Below, in pieces: positions 1 through 6,636 of a stretch of DNA of 9,796 nt. A program made the translations under genes and the position numbers. The DNA lies in the NCBI GenBank assembly GCA_030037105.1, contig JASHRY010000368.1, forward strand, positions 1 to 9,796, read 5' to 3'. Each line of letters begins with the position of its first letter. The first letter of the stretch is position 1. Source of the stretch: Xanthobacteraceae bacterium (lineage in GTDB: Bacteria; Pseudomonadota; Alphaproteobacteria; Rhizobiales; Xanthobacteraceae). The notes beneath the pieces are model-generated. The model was not told the origin of the DNA. It saw nothing but the letters and a program-made list of their open reading frames with translations, and searched no databases.

Positions 1-179
1 CCCTCGCCGTTGTCGACGCGTTTCACCGCTTCAATGATGTCTTGGCGGCGCTCTTCCACGTCATCGTCGGGCCCAATGGTCACCGCCTCGATTTGGACTT
101 GCGGTCCGACCACGTGCTCCAACGCCGCGCGGAATTCGACAGCGAGGCGCCCGTGGGTGACCAGCACAAGACCAATCAT
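1..179 (-). CDS. manX: PTS mannose-type EIIA protein, N-terminal part (cut by window edge)
   Basis: Only the first 59 codons are present; the gene runs off the left edge. The protein begins MIGLVLVTHG, the first beta strand and phosphorylation loop of the EIIA-Man fold, with His9 in the VTHG motif as the expected phospho-acceptor. The family is usually about 130 residues, so a little under half is visible. In alphaproteobacteria this protein belongs to a PTS without sugar permeases (EI-Ntr, HPr, EIIA-Ntr, EIIA-Man) that regulates rather than imports sugar; it accepts phosphate from HPr in the cytoplasm. The ATG at 179 is preceded on the minus strand by GGGGAG four bases upstream, a good ribosome-binding site. 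It lies downstream of hprK on the same strand after a rather wide 291-bp gap; HPr (ptsH) is expected next, outside the window. Family recognition comes from the N-terminal motif and context. Confidence 0.85.
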   Translation of the reverse strand, partial: MIGLVLVTHGRLAVEFRAALEHVVGPQVQIEAVTIGPDDDVEERRQDIIEAVKRVDNGE

Positions 180-470
180 TGAACTCCCCGCGGGCGCTTT
201 CCGGTTGCACCGCACGAAAGGGTGCTCATCTTGACCATCCGAAGTCCAAGCGCAAGAGGCATTTTCAGCTAATTTCGGCGGTTGTTGCATCGCGGTAGAG
301 CAACGTCGAGGTCGAGTTCGGCACTGCCGAAAAGCGTTTGGCTATGACATCGACCGCCGAGCAATCTTAAGAGCCTTAAGGTTAACCAATCTCAAATCCG
401 TCCGTCCAGCCGGCCGGGTCTCCGAGAATCCATAAAAGCGGGATGAGGTCCCAGGGCACCGACGGGCCGC
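180..470. other. 291-bp gap between hprK and the EIIA gene, with TTAA-rich palindromes
   Basis: No credible gene is seen here on either strand. The central part (about 361–395) is AT-richer than its surroundings and carries three TTAA cores in 22 bases: CTTAAG (366–371), CCTTAAGG (374–381) and GGTTAACC (380–387), the last two overlapping. The end next to the EIIA gene carries that gene's Shine-Dalgarno sequence. The gap is wide enough for a separate promoter for the EIIA/HPr genes, but I could not pick out convincing -35/-10 boxes. There is no U-tract terminator after hprK. Confidence 0.4.
366..387. repeat. Cluster of three short TTAA-centred palindromes
   Basis: CTTAAG, CCTTAAGG and GGTTAACC follow each other within 22 bases, the second and third sharing GG. 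The TTAACC half resembles part of the alphaproteobacterial CtrA site, but the TTAA-N7-TTAA spacing is absent (the observed gaps are 5, 2 and 11 bases). It could be a protein-binding site for the downstream EIIA gene; this is inference. Confidence 0.3.
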
Positions 471-935
471 TCAGATCAAATCGTCCTGGGTTGAGTTGAG
501 GAGCGCGAGGGTCGCCGGCAAGGCCGCGCTTCCCGATGCGACGGCGAGTCGCGGTAGGTAAATACCGGCAATTTCGGCCTGCCGCGTATCAGGCTGCGGC
601 AAACGTTCGGCATCCGCGGCAGCGAGATCGACCACGAATCCGACCACGGCGCTCGGCTCGTAAGCGAGCCGCAACAGGCCAAGGCCGCGCACTTCGATAA
701 GGCCGGCAAGCGCCTCGGCTGGACGGGCCACGAGCCGCCCGCAGGCGGATTGGAGATGGACGCGATCGTCGGCGACAAGCCGGGCGAAGCGCAAAAAGCC
801 GCCGCGCGCGGCTTCGATGAGGTCGAGCGCGAGGCGCGATTTCCCGGCCCCAGACGGTCCGCGGATCAACACCGCCCGCGCTCCGACCAACACGGCGGAG
901 GCGTACATCGTCGTGGATGTCGCGGTCGCCATCAC
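471..935 (-). CDS. hprK: HPr kinase/phosphorylase, short alphaproteobacterial form
   Basis: Cytoplasmic enzyme that phosphorylates HPr on its regulatory serine and can reverse the reaction. The 154-residue protein contains only the catalytic domain; the N-terminal domain of the roughly 310-residue Firmicutes enzyme is absent, as is normal in alphaproteobacteria. Visible motifs are the Walker A loop GPSGAGKS (residues 26–33), the acidic pair in VADDR (D56, D57) and the HprK signature EVRGLGLLRL (81–90). The segment before the P-loop reads YASAVLVG (11–18), where I would expect a His in place of Tyr11. The start is uncertain: GTG at 935, ATG at 932 or ATG at 908 (MYAS); none has a strong Shine-Dalgarno, and an in-frame stop at 962–960 excludes anything longer. 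It follows chvG by 75 bp on the same strand and precedes EIIA, so it is probably co-transcribed with chvI–chvG. Confidence 0.92.
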   Translation of the reverse strand: MMATATSTTMYASAVLVGARAVLIRGPSGAGKSRLALDLIEAARGGFLRFARLVADDRVHLQSACGRLVARPAEALAGLIEVRGLGLLRLAYEPSAVVGFVVDLAAADAERLPQPDTRQAEIAGIYLPRLAVASGSAALPATLALLNSTQDDLI

Positions 936-1010
936 ATCGGTCGCATCGAATCGGCCCGATCACATCGCGGTAAATTTGGCCAAGTCATTTTGCCGCATCA
1001 CCAGGTCGGA

Positions 1011-2873
1011 TCACGTGGCCGGCAGGCGCACGATGAAGCGTGCGCCGAGCACCCTCGGCGTCTCGTCGACGCCCGGCATGCTCATCCGGTTCTCGACCCA
1101 GATGGCGCCGCCATGCGCTTCGATGATTTGTTTGGAGATCGAGAGGCCGAGCCCGGAATTCTGGCCGAAACCCTGGTGCGGTCGATCGGTGTAAAAGCGT
1201 TCGAAAACTTTCTCGACAGCATCGGGCCGCACGCCCGGACCGTCATCATCGACGAAAATCTCGACGCTGCTGCGCCGCCGCCGGCAGGTGACTCGCACCG
1301 TGCCGCCCGGCGGGGAGAACGAGCGCGCGTTCTCGATCAGATTGTCGACGACCTGGCCGAGGCGGGAATCGTGTCCCGGCACCTGGAATGCGCGCCCGCC
1401 GCCTTCGAACCGCAGCGTGACCTTGACGCCGTCGTCGCGCTTGACCTCGTTCGCGACCGCCACCAGCGTGGTGAGGAGCTTGGCGACATCGACCGGCGCC
1501 GCCTCCTGACGTTGCAGCTCGGCGTCGAGGCGGCTGGCGTCGGAAATGTCCGAGATCAGGCGATCGAGCCGCTTGACGTCGTGCTGGATGATGGTGAGGA
1601 GGCGGGCGCGGCTCTCCTCGGTCTTGGCGACCGGCAGCGTCTCGACGGCCGAACGCAGCGAGGTGAGCGGGTTTTTCAGTTCATGCGCGACGTCGGCGGC
1701 GAAGCTTTCGATCGCCTCGATCCGCCGGTAGAGCGCATTGGTCATCTCGCGCAGCGTGCCGGAGAGATGCCCGATCTCGTCGCGCCGGCGGGTGAAATCG
1801 GGAATCTCGACGCGCGAGCGGATCCGCCGGCGCACGCTTTCGGCCGCGTCCGCGAGTCGCTTGACCGGTTCGGCGATCGTGCCGGCCAGAAGTATCGAGA
1901 GCACGACGGTGACCGCGGCGGCAACGAGAAAGACCTTGAGGATGGCGAGCCGCTCGGCCTTCACCATGTGGTCGATCTCGGCGCCCTGGGTCGAGAGCAT
2001 GAGCGCGCCGCGCACCGCGCGAAAGCGCTGCACCGGCACCGCGACCGAAACAACGACGTCGCCGCGATTGTTGACGCGCACCATGCTGGCGTTCTGGCCG
2101 TTCAAGGCTTGCACGACCTCGGGATAGCCTTTGCCGTTGGCGGCGCCGAGCTCGTGGTAGAGCGGCAGGTCGCCGCGGTCGAACCAGGTGCGCACCGCGA
2201 CGATCGCCCGTTCGATCAGACCCGGCTTTTCCGCGGTGGGCGGCGGCAGATCGAAGCGCAGCACGTCGCCGCGTCCGAACAGATTGCGGCTGTCGACGAG
2301 CAGCACGCCGTCGCGGTCGTAGATGCGGGCGCGGGTCTTGGTGGGCGAAACGAGGCGCCGCAGCACCGGAGCCACGCGCTCGGGATTGATCGGGAAATCG
2401 ATGCCGTAGAGCGCGTCCTCGGACGGGCCGTAGCTTTCGCCCGGATGCAGATCGAGCAGTTTTTCCGGGTCGATGGTGAGCGAGGAATCGGTCTCGACCG
2501 TCGCCGAGGCGGCGATGGCGCCGGCGATGATTTCGCCCTGCACCAGCAGACTTTGGATGCGCGCGTCGATCAAACCGGCGCGGAACTGCGACAGAAAAAT
2601 GATGCCGATCGACAGCGCGAGAAGGCCGGCGACATTGAGCGAGACGATGCGACGGGTGAGGCTCGAGAAGCTCTGGGTGATGAAGAATTGCCAGGCGCGG
2701 CGCAACCAATAGCCGACCCCGGCGAGACCGTATGGCCGAAGACGCGCCTCCGCCTCGTCGAGAGCCTCGGCCTCGACGTCGGCCTCGATCAGCGTCGAGG
2801 CATTGGCCTGGTCGCCGGCCGTTTGTTTGGTTCGGTCGAGCACGTCGTCTGCCGGGGCTCCGATCAGCCCCAC
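1011..2873 (-). CDS. chvG: ChvG/ExoS-type membrane sensor histidine kinase
   Basis: Partner kinase of the adjacent ChvI. In rhizobia and Agrobacterium, ChvG/ChvI responds to acid and envelope stress. The 620-residue protein has a cytoplasmic N-terminus, a first membrane segment (about 76–96), a periplasmic sensor region (about 97–311), a second membrane segment (about 312–333), HAMP (about 331–382), a HisKA domain with H-box phospho-acceptor His397 in DVAHELKNPL, and a HATPase_c domain (about 500–618) with the N-box around N511/N515, DDGPG (543–547) and GLGL (574–577). All kinase motifs look intact. The upstream-most start is GTG 2873; GTG 2843 is an in-frame alternative, and TTG 2705 would remove residues before the first membrane segment that I consider conserved (RLRPYGLAGVG). 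The GTG at 2873 sits at the edge of a GC-rich hairpin that also provides a GGGGA Shine-Dalgarno-like sequence seven bases upstream. It is separated from chvI by 150 bp. Confidence 0.95.
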   Translation of the reverse strand: MGLIGAPADDVLDRTKQTAGDQANASTLIEADVEAEALDEAEARLRPYGLAGVGYWLRRAWQFFITQSFSSLTRRIVSLNVAGLLALSIGIIFLSQFRAGLIDARIQSLLVQGEIIAGAIAASATVETDSSLTIDPEKLLDLHPGESYGPSEDALYGIDFPINPERVAPVLRRLVSPTKTRARIYDRDGVLLVDSRNLFGRGDVLRFDLPPPTAEKPGLIERAIVAVRTWFDRGDLPLYHELGAANGKGYPEVVQALNGQNASMVRVNNRGDVVVSVAVPVQRFRAVRGALMLSTQGAEIDHMVKAERLAILKVFLVAAAVTVVLSILLAGTIAEPVKRLADAAESVRRRIRSRVEIPDFTRRRDEIGHLSGTLREMTNALYRRIEAIESFAADVAHELKNPLTSLRSAVETLPVAKTEESRARLLTIIQHDVKRLDRLISDISDASRLDAELQRQEAAPVDVAKLLTTLVAVANEVKRDDGVKVTLRFEGGGRAFQVPGHDSRLGQVVDNLIENARSFSPPGGTVRVTCRRRRSSVEIFVDDDGPGVRPDAVEKVFERFYTDRPHQGFGQNSGLGLSISKQIIEAHGGAIWVENRMSMPGVDETPRVLGARFIVRLPAT

Positions 2874-2903
2874 CCTCTCTTCCCCGCCCGCGGGGAGATA
2901 GGG
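2871..2903. repeat. GC-rich hairpin overlapping the chvG start
   Basis: TCCCCGC (2881–2887) and GCGGGGA (2890–2896) are exact inverted repeats; since a two-base loop is too tight, a six-pair stem with a four-base loop is realistic. Flanking CCCT (2873–2876) and AGGG (2900–2903) can add an outer stem. The style (CCCT…CCCC–loop–GGGG…AGGG) is one I associate with short intergenic repeats of Bradyrhizobium-like genomes, and a relative occurs at 9674–9695. On the minus-strand transcript the GGGGA half lies seven bases before GTG 2873. Confidence 0.55.
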
Positions 2904-2960
2904 AGCGGGCCGGACGCCATTACTACCGCACGTCAGCCGTCCCAGTCAGCGGCCATGAAT

Positions 2961-2999
2961 CGGCGGTCCGAGATTCTCGGTTCAGGACTCGGCGGTCCG
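2961..2999. repeat. 10-bp direct repeat with a 13-bp palindrome in the chvI–chvG spacer
   Basis: CGGCGGTCCG occurs at 2961–2970 and again at 2990–2999, 29 bases apart. The first copy runs into the palindrome CCGAGA-T-TCTCGG (2968–2980). Both lie in the 150-bp untranslated spacer between chvI and chvG. A local 10-bp repeat is unlikely by chance in so short a region. It could be a remnant of a duplicated or intergenic repeat element, or a structured mRNA spacer; the function is unknown. Confidence 0.45.
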
Positions 3000-3023
3000 T
3001 GGCCTGTTGCGCTTCATCGGCGC

Positions 3024-3722
3024 TTATACTTCCTTGAAACGATAACCGACGCCGTACAGCGTCTCGATCATATCGAATTCCGTGTCGCTTGCCTTGAACT
3101 TTTTGCGCAGTCGCTTGATGTGGCTGTCGATGGTGCGGTCGTCGACGTAGACCTGATCGTCGTAAGCCGCATCCATCAACGCGTTGCGGCTTTTCACCAC
3201 TCCCGGCCGGCTCGCCAGCGCCTGCAGGATGAGAAATTCGGTGACGGTCAGCGTCACCGGCTCGTTCTTCCAGGTGCAGGTGTGACGCTCGGGATCCATG
3301 CGCAAGAGGCCGCGCTCGAGAACCTTGCTGTCGGCTTCCTTCGGCGCGGCGCCGTCCTTTGGCGAGGCGCGGCGCAACACGGCCTTGACCCGCTCGACCA
3401 GGAGGCGCTGCGAGAACGGTTTGCGGATGAAATCGTCGGCTCCCATTTTCAGGCCGAACAATTCATCGATCTCCTCGTCCTTCGAGGTGAGGAAGATCAC
3501 CGGCAGATCCGACTTCTGCCGCAGCCGGCGCAGGGTCTCCATGCCGTCCATGCGCGGCATCTTGATATCAAGAATGGCAAGGTCCGGCGGCGCGGTCTTG
3601 AATCCGTCGAGCGCCGAAGCGCCGTCGGTATAGGTCGTGATCCGGTAACCCTCCGCCTCGAGCGCCATGGACACCGAGGTGAGGATATTGCGGTCGTCAT
3701 CGACGAGAGCGATTGTCGGCAT
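3024..3722 (-). CDS. chvI: ChvI-type response regulator, OmpR/PhoB family
   Basis: Cytoplasmic DNA-binding regulator phosphorylated by ChvG. The 232-residue protein has a receiver domain (1–115) with the acidic pocket DDD (8–10), phospho-acceptor Asp52 in [12 protein letters not shown], the switch Thr79 and the conserved Lys101 in RKPFS. A C-terminal winged-helix domain (about 130–231) follows, with the recognition region [17 protein letters not shown] and the closing wing YGVGYRF. This length and layout are typical. The ATG at 3722 is well supported by AGAAGG seven bases upstream on the minus strand. It heads the minus-strand block chvI–chvG–hprK–EIIA and is divergent from the HugZ-like gene, sharing a 142-bp intergenic region. 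In rhizobia ChvI controls exopolysaccharide, motility and acid-stress genes. Naming it ChvI rather than a generic OmpR-type regulator rests on the sequence plus the diagnostic neighbours hprK, EIIA-Man and pckA. Confidence 0.95.
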   Translation of the reverse strand: MPTIALVDDDRNILTSVSMALEAEGYRITTYTDGASALDGFKTAPPDLAILDIKMPRMDGMETLRRLRQKSDLPVIFLTSKDEEIDELFGLKMGADDFIRKPFSQRLLVERVKAVLRRASPKDGAAPKEADSKVLERGLLRMDPERHTCTWKNEPVTLTVTEFLILQALASRPGVVKSRNALMDAAYDDQVYVDDRTIDSHIKRLRKKFKASDTEFDMIETLYGVGYRFKEV

Positions 3723-3864
3723 GGCGGCCTTCTAACATGAATCGGCCGCAGCATCACCAGCCCGGCCCCATAAGCCTTTGAATCCCCATGTAGAGGCGGA
3801 AGTGTGACGACACAAGGCAAAATCGGGGCAATTGCTGTGACAGAGCCGCGAACGGGATGAGCGA
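3723..3864. promoter_or_regulatory. Divergent intergenic region between chvI and the HugZ-like gene
   Basis: This 142-bp region must hold the promoters for both divergent genes. The hexamer TGTGAC occurs twice in the same orientation, at 3803–3808 and 3836–3841, exactly 33 bases apart, which would put both on one face of the helix. The second lies in CTGTGACAG, a nine-base palindrome. OmpR-type regulators often bind direct repeats, so these are conceivable autoregulatory ChvI sites. A weak sigma70-like pair for chvI is TTGTGT-N17-TACATG on the minus strand. No experimental site is known to me for this sequence. Confidence 0.35.
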
Positions 3865-4665
3865 ATGACCGAAGCCGACAAAGAAGTTCCCCTGCCGGGC
3901 TTCATGCCGAACCGCCTGCCGGAGAATGCGCCGGTCCCGGATTTCGACGCAAAATCCGTCGCCAAGGTCCTGTTGCGGATGACACGGGCGGGTGCGCTTG
4001 CGACCATCGACCGCAATTCCGGCCATCCCTTTGCTTCACTCGTTAACGTCGCCACTGACGCCGACGGTTCCCCGTTAATCTTGATCTCCCGGCTCTCCAC
4101 CCATACCGCCAATCTGGAGAAGGACGGCCGCGCCTCGCTGCTGCTCACGACCGCCGGCAAGGGCGATCCGCTGGCGCATCCGCGCCTGACGCTGCTCGGC
4201 ACTTTCGCACAGATCGCACGCGCGGACCGCGAAGAGTCGCGCGTGCGCCGCCGCTTTCTCGCCCGCCATCCGAAATCGGAGCTTTACGCCGGCTTTGCCG
4301 ACTTCTCGTTCTGGCGGCTTGGCGTCGTGTCCGCCCATCTCAATGCCGGCTTTGCCCGCGCCGCCGATCTCGCCGCCGCCGAGGTGATGACAGACGTCTC
4401 CGGCGCGGAGACCTTGATCGAAGCCGAAGAAGGCGTGGTCACGCACATGAACAACGATCACGCCGAGGCCGTGCGGCTCTACGCGACCAAACTTCTCGGC
4501 GCCGCAGACGGAGCGTGGCGTCTCACCGGGCTCGATCCGGAGGGCCTCGACCTCGCGCTCGGCGAGACGACGCTGCGCCTGCCGTTCCCGGAACCGGTTG
4601 CGACTGCGGAACGCTTGCGCGAGGTCGTGGTGAATTTGGCGAAGGAAGCGCGGGCCAGGGGTTGA
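3865..4665 (+). CDS. HugZ/HutZ-like FMN split-barrel protein with DUF2470 domain
   Basis: The 266-residue soluble protein has two parts. Residues about 31–172 form a pyridoxamine-5'-phosphate-oxidase-like split barrel (TRAGALATIDR, FASLVNVATD and LNAGFARAADL are the recognisable stretches). Residues about 185–258 form a DUF2470 domain marked by THMNNDHAEAVRLY. This pairing is found in the HugZ/HutZ haem-utilisation family, some members of which bind and degrade haem, but also in many uncharacterised relatives, so haem breakdown is possible and not shown. ATG 3865 has a weak GGGA eight to nine bases upstream. It sits between divergent chvI and downstream pckA; no haem transporter, TonB receptor or iron regulator is visible nearby. 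A flavin-dependent oxidoreductase or a haem/redox stress protein are alternatives. Confidence 0.85.
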   Translation: MTEADKEVPLPGFMPNRLPENAPVPDFDAKSVAKVLLRMTRAGALATIDRNSGHPFASLVNVATDADGSPLILISRLSTHTANLEKDGRASLLLTTAGKGDPLAHPRLTLLGTFAQIARADREESRVRRRFLARHPKSELYAGFADFSFWRLGVVSAHLNAGFARAADLAAAEVMTDVSGAETLIEAEEGVVTHMNNDHAEAVRLYATKLLGAADGAWRLTGLDPEGLDLALGETTLRLPFPEPVATAERLREVVVNLAKEARARG

Positions 4666-4732
4666 GGAAGATCCGTTCGTGCGTTGCGCGATGTTTCATT
4701 GGAACATGCATGAGCGGGGGTTGAGCCGCTTG

Positions 4733-4752
4733 CGCACGCGGGAACGCGTGCG
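4733..4752 (+). terminator. Perfect 8-bp hairpin with GGAA tetraloop, no U-tract
   Basis: CGCACGCG (4733–4740) and CGCGTGCG (4745–4752) pair perfectly around GGAA, a GNRA-class tetraloop. It begins 68 bases after the HugZ-like stop codon. No run of T follows, so it is not a canonical intrinsic terminator; it may act as a 3'-end stabilising stem, a Rho-linked terminator or a protein-binding palindrome. Confidence 0.4.
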
Positions 4753-4893
4753 GTGCCGAAGCAATCCAGACTTCCGTGCCTCGCGTCCGCCGAAGCTGCC
4801 GGATCCGGCGATGTTATGGTTATCGGCTGCGGCCGATTGATGGCTCGTTGTTGCACTGCAAATGACGTCGCCAGCGACAAATGGGCAAGCGCC

Positions 4894-4922
4894 TTGGCAA
4901 GTGCTAGGATGCCGACTATAGG
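4894..4922 (+). promoter_or_regulatory. Candidate sigma70-type promoter of pckA
   Basis: TTGGCA (4894–4899) and TATAGG (4917–4922) are separated by exactly 17 bases, close to the TTGACA-N17-TATAAT housekeeping pattern. Transcription would start near 4929–4931, giving a leader of about 95 bases before the GTG at 5023. It is the best promoter-like match I found in this gap by eye. Confidence 0.5.
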
Positions 4923-5012
4923 TCGCGCCCGCCATGTCGGCAGGATTGCTTTCGGCCGTTTCCCCGCGGCCATGATCTCACGATAATTCCGGCGCCAAGC
5001 CGGACGAGTTGC

Positions 5013-5017
5013 GGAGG
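5013..5017 (+). promoter_or_regulatory. pckA: Ribosome-binding site deciding the pckA GTG start
   Basis: GGAGG lies five bases before GTG 5023. No ATG in the same frame nearby has a comparable site, so the non-ATG start is well supported. Confidence 0.8.
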
Positions 5018-5022
5018 CGAGC

Positions 5023-6636
5023 GTGAAGGAAACCGGTCTGCGTAACAGCGCGCATGGCGCCGACGAATTCGGCTTGAAGGACCTCACCGCCGTCCATTGG
5101 AATTTGCCCGACGCAGCTTTGGTCGAGCACGCGCTCGCTAACGGCGAAGGCTTTCTGGTCCACGGCGGCGCGTTCTGCGCCGAGACCGGCGCGCATACCG
5201 GCCGCAGCCCCAAGGACAAGTTCGTGGTCGTCGATGAACAGACCGAGAAAACCGTCTGGTGGGAAAAGAACGGCCGCCTGACCGGCGAAAAATTCAAGCT
5301 TTTGTTCGACGATTTCATCGCCCATGCCAGGGGCAAGACTTTATTCGCGCAGGACCTCTATGGCGGCGCCGACCCGCGATATCGCATCAAGACCCGCATC
5401 TATAACGAGCTCGCCTGGCACTCGATGTTCATCCGCGCGCTGTTGATCCGGCCGGCGCGCGCCGAGCTTGCGCATTACGTGCCCGATTTCACCATTCTTT
5501 CGCTGCCCTCGTTCAAGGCCGATCCCAAACGCCACGGCGTGCGCAGCGAGACCGTCATCGCACTCGACTTCAGCAGGCGCGTGATCCTGATCGGCGGCAG
5601 CTCCTATGCCGGCGAGATGAAGAAATCGGTGTTCACGACGCTCAATTATTATCTGCCGGCCGAAAGCGTGATGCCGATGCACTGCTCCGCCAATGTCGGG
5701 CCGGCGGGCGATGTCGCGCTGTTCTTCGGCCTTTCCGGCACCGGCAAGACGACGCTGTCGGCCGATCCCACGCGCACCTTGATCGGCGACGACGAGCACG
5801 GCTGGGGCCCGGGCGGCGTATTCAATTTCGAGGGCGGCTGTTACGCCAAGTGCATCAAGCTCTCCGCCGAGGCCGAGCCGGAAATCCACGCCGCGACCCA
5901 GCGCTTCGGCGCCGTGCTGGAGAACGTGGTGTTCGATCCGGTAACGCGCATCTGCGACTTCGACGACGACTCGAAGACCGAGAATACCCGCGCCGCTTAT
6001 CCGCTCGATTTCATCCCCAACGCGTCGCGCACCGGCCGCGCCGGGCAGCCGCGCAACATCGTGTTTCTCACCGCCGACGCCTTCGGCGTCATGCCGCCGA
6101 TCGCCAAGCTGACGCCGGCGCAGGCGATGTACCATTTCCTGTCCGGCTACACCGCCAAGGTCGCCGGCACCGAGAAGGGCTTGGTCGGCGTGCAGCCGGA
6201 ATTCTCCACCTGCTTCGGCGCGCCGTTCCTGCCGCGCCATCCTTCGGTCTACGGCAATCTCTTGCGCGAGCTGATCAGCGCCCACGACGTGGACTGCTGG
6301 CTGGTCAATACCGGCTGGACCGGCGGCATTTACGGCGTCGGCCGCCGCATGCCGATCCATGTGACGCGCACACTGCTCGCCGCGGTGCTCGACGGTTCGC
6401 TCAAGAACGCGAAATTTCGCACCGACCCCTATTTTGGCTTTGCCGTGCCGGTCCAGCTTGCCGGCGTCGAGCCGCACCTCCTCTATCCGCAGAAGACCTG
6501 GCAGAACAAGGGCGAATTCGACCAGACCGCGCGCAAGCTGGTCGATATGTTCCAAAAGAACTTCGTCCAGTTCGAGCCCCACGTCGAAGCCGACGTCCGC
6601 GCCGCCGCGCCGGAAGTGCGCCTCGCCGCGGAGTGA
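5023..6636 (+). CDS. pckA: Phosphoenolpyruvate carboxykinase (ATP)
   Basis: Cytoplasmic enzyme that converts oxaloacetate and ATP to PEP, ADP and CO2, the first committed step of gluconeogenesis from organic acids. The 537-residue length is normal for the ATP-dependent family. Key features are all present: the substrate-binding stretch GEMKKSVF with Lys201, metal-binding His220 in [10 protein letters not shown], the P-loop GLSGTGKT (236–243), the second kinase motif GDDEHGWG with Asp256/Asp257, and Arg323 in ENTRAAYPL. The GTG start has a strong GGAGG five bases upstream and a candidate sigma70-type promoter about 100 bases upstream. pckA next to chvI/chvG is a conserved rhizobial arrangement; here the HugZ-like gene lies between them. 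Because PEP is the phosphate source of the nitrogen-PTS, its neighbours hprK and EIIA-Man are functionally connected to its product. Confidence 0.98.
   Translation: MKETGLRNSAHGADEFGLKDLTAVHWNLPDAALVEHALANGEGFLVHGGAFCAETGAHTGRSPKDKFVVVDEQTEKTVWWEKNGRLTGEKFKLLFDDFIAHARGKTLFAQDLYGGADPRYRIKTRIYNELAWHSMFIRALLIRPARAELAHYVPDFTILSLPSFKADPKRHGVRSETVIALDFSRRVILIGGSSYAGEMKKSVFTTLNYYLPAESVMPMHCSANVGPAGDVALFFGLSGTGKTTLSADPTRTLIGDDEHGWGPGGVFNFEGGCYAKCIKLSAEAEPEIHAATQRFGAVLENVVFDPVTRICDFDDDSKTENTRAAYPLDFIPNASRTGRAGQPRNIVFLTADAFGVMPPIAKLTPAQAMYHFLSGYTAKVAGTEKGLVGVQPEFSTCFGAPFLPRHPSVYGNLLRELISAHDVDCWLVNTGWTGGIYGVGRRMPIHVTRTLLAAVLDGSLKNAKFRTDPYFGFAVPVQLAGVEPHLLYPQKTWQNKGEFDQTARKLVDMFQKNFVQFEPHVEADVRAAAPEVRLAAE

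Larger units (their letters stand above)
4666..5022 (+). promoter_or_regulatory. 357-bp pckA upstream region and leader
   Basis: No convincing gene lies here. It holds, in order: an imperfect inverted repeat ATGTTTC-ATT-GGAACAT (about 4691–4707); the hairpin at 4733–4752; a second hairpin ATCGGC-TGCG-GCCGAT (4822–4837); the sigma70-like promoter at 4894–4922; and a roughly 95-base leader ending in the pckA ribosome-binding site. In the leader TCCGGC/GCCGGA (4988–4993 and 4999–5004) forms a small stem nine bases before the Shine-Dalgarno. The length and the structure suggest regulated transcription of pckA, which is gluconeogenic in rhizobia; the regulator cannot be read from the sequence. Confidence 0.5.

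Noticed and set aside
366..387. A full CtrA binding site
   Set aside because: The TTAA cores are spaced by 5, 2 or 11 bases, not the 7 of the TTAA-N7-TTAA consensus.
750..3740. A 996-codon open frame on the plus strand opposite hprK, chvG and chvI
   Set aside because: Its translation is rich in Arg, Ala, Asp, Gly and His with no recognisable domain, while the opposite strand encodes complete, motif-bearing HprK, ChvG and ChvI. High GC content with strong third-position bias keeps the antisense frame free of stops.
2954..3746. CATGAATCGGC repeated at 2954–2964 and 3736–3746
   Set aside because: Several 11-base matches are expected by chance in a window of this length, so the repeat alone carries no weight.
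4753..4986. A 77-codon open frame in the pckA upstream region
   Set aside because: No Shine-Dalgarno before its ATG, no recognisable family, and it runs across the promoter-like boxes and a hairpin; it most likely reflects chance openness in GC-rich DNA.
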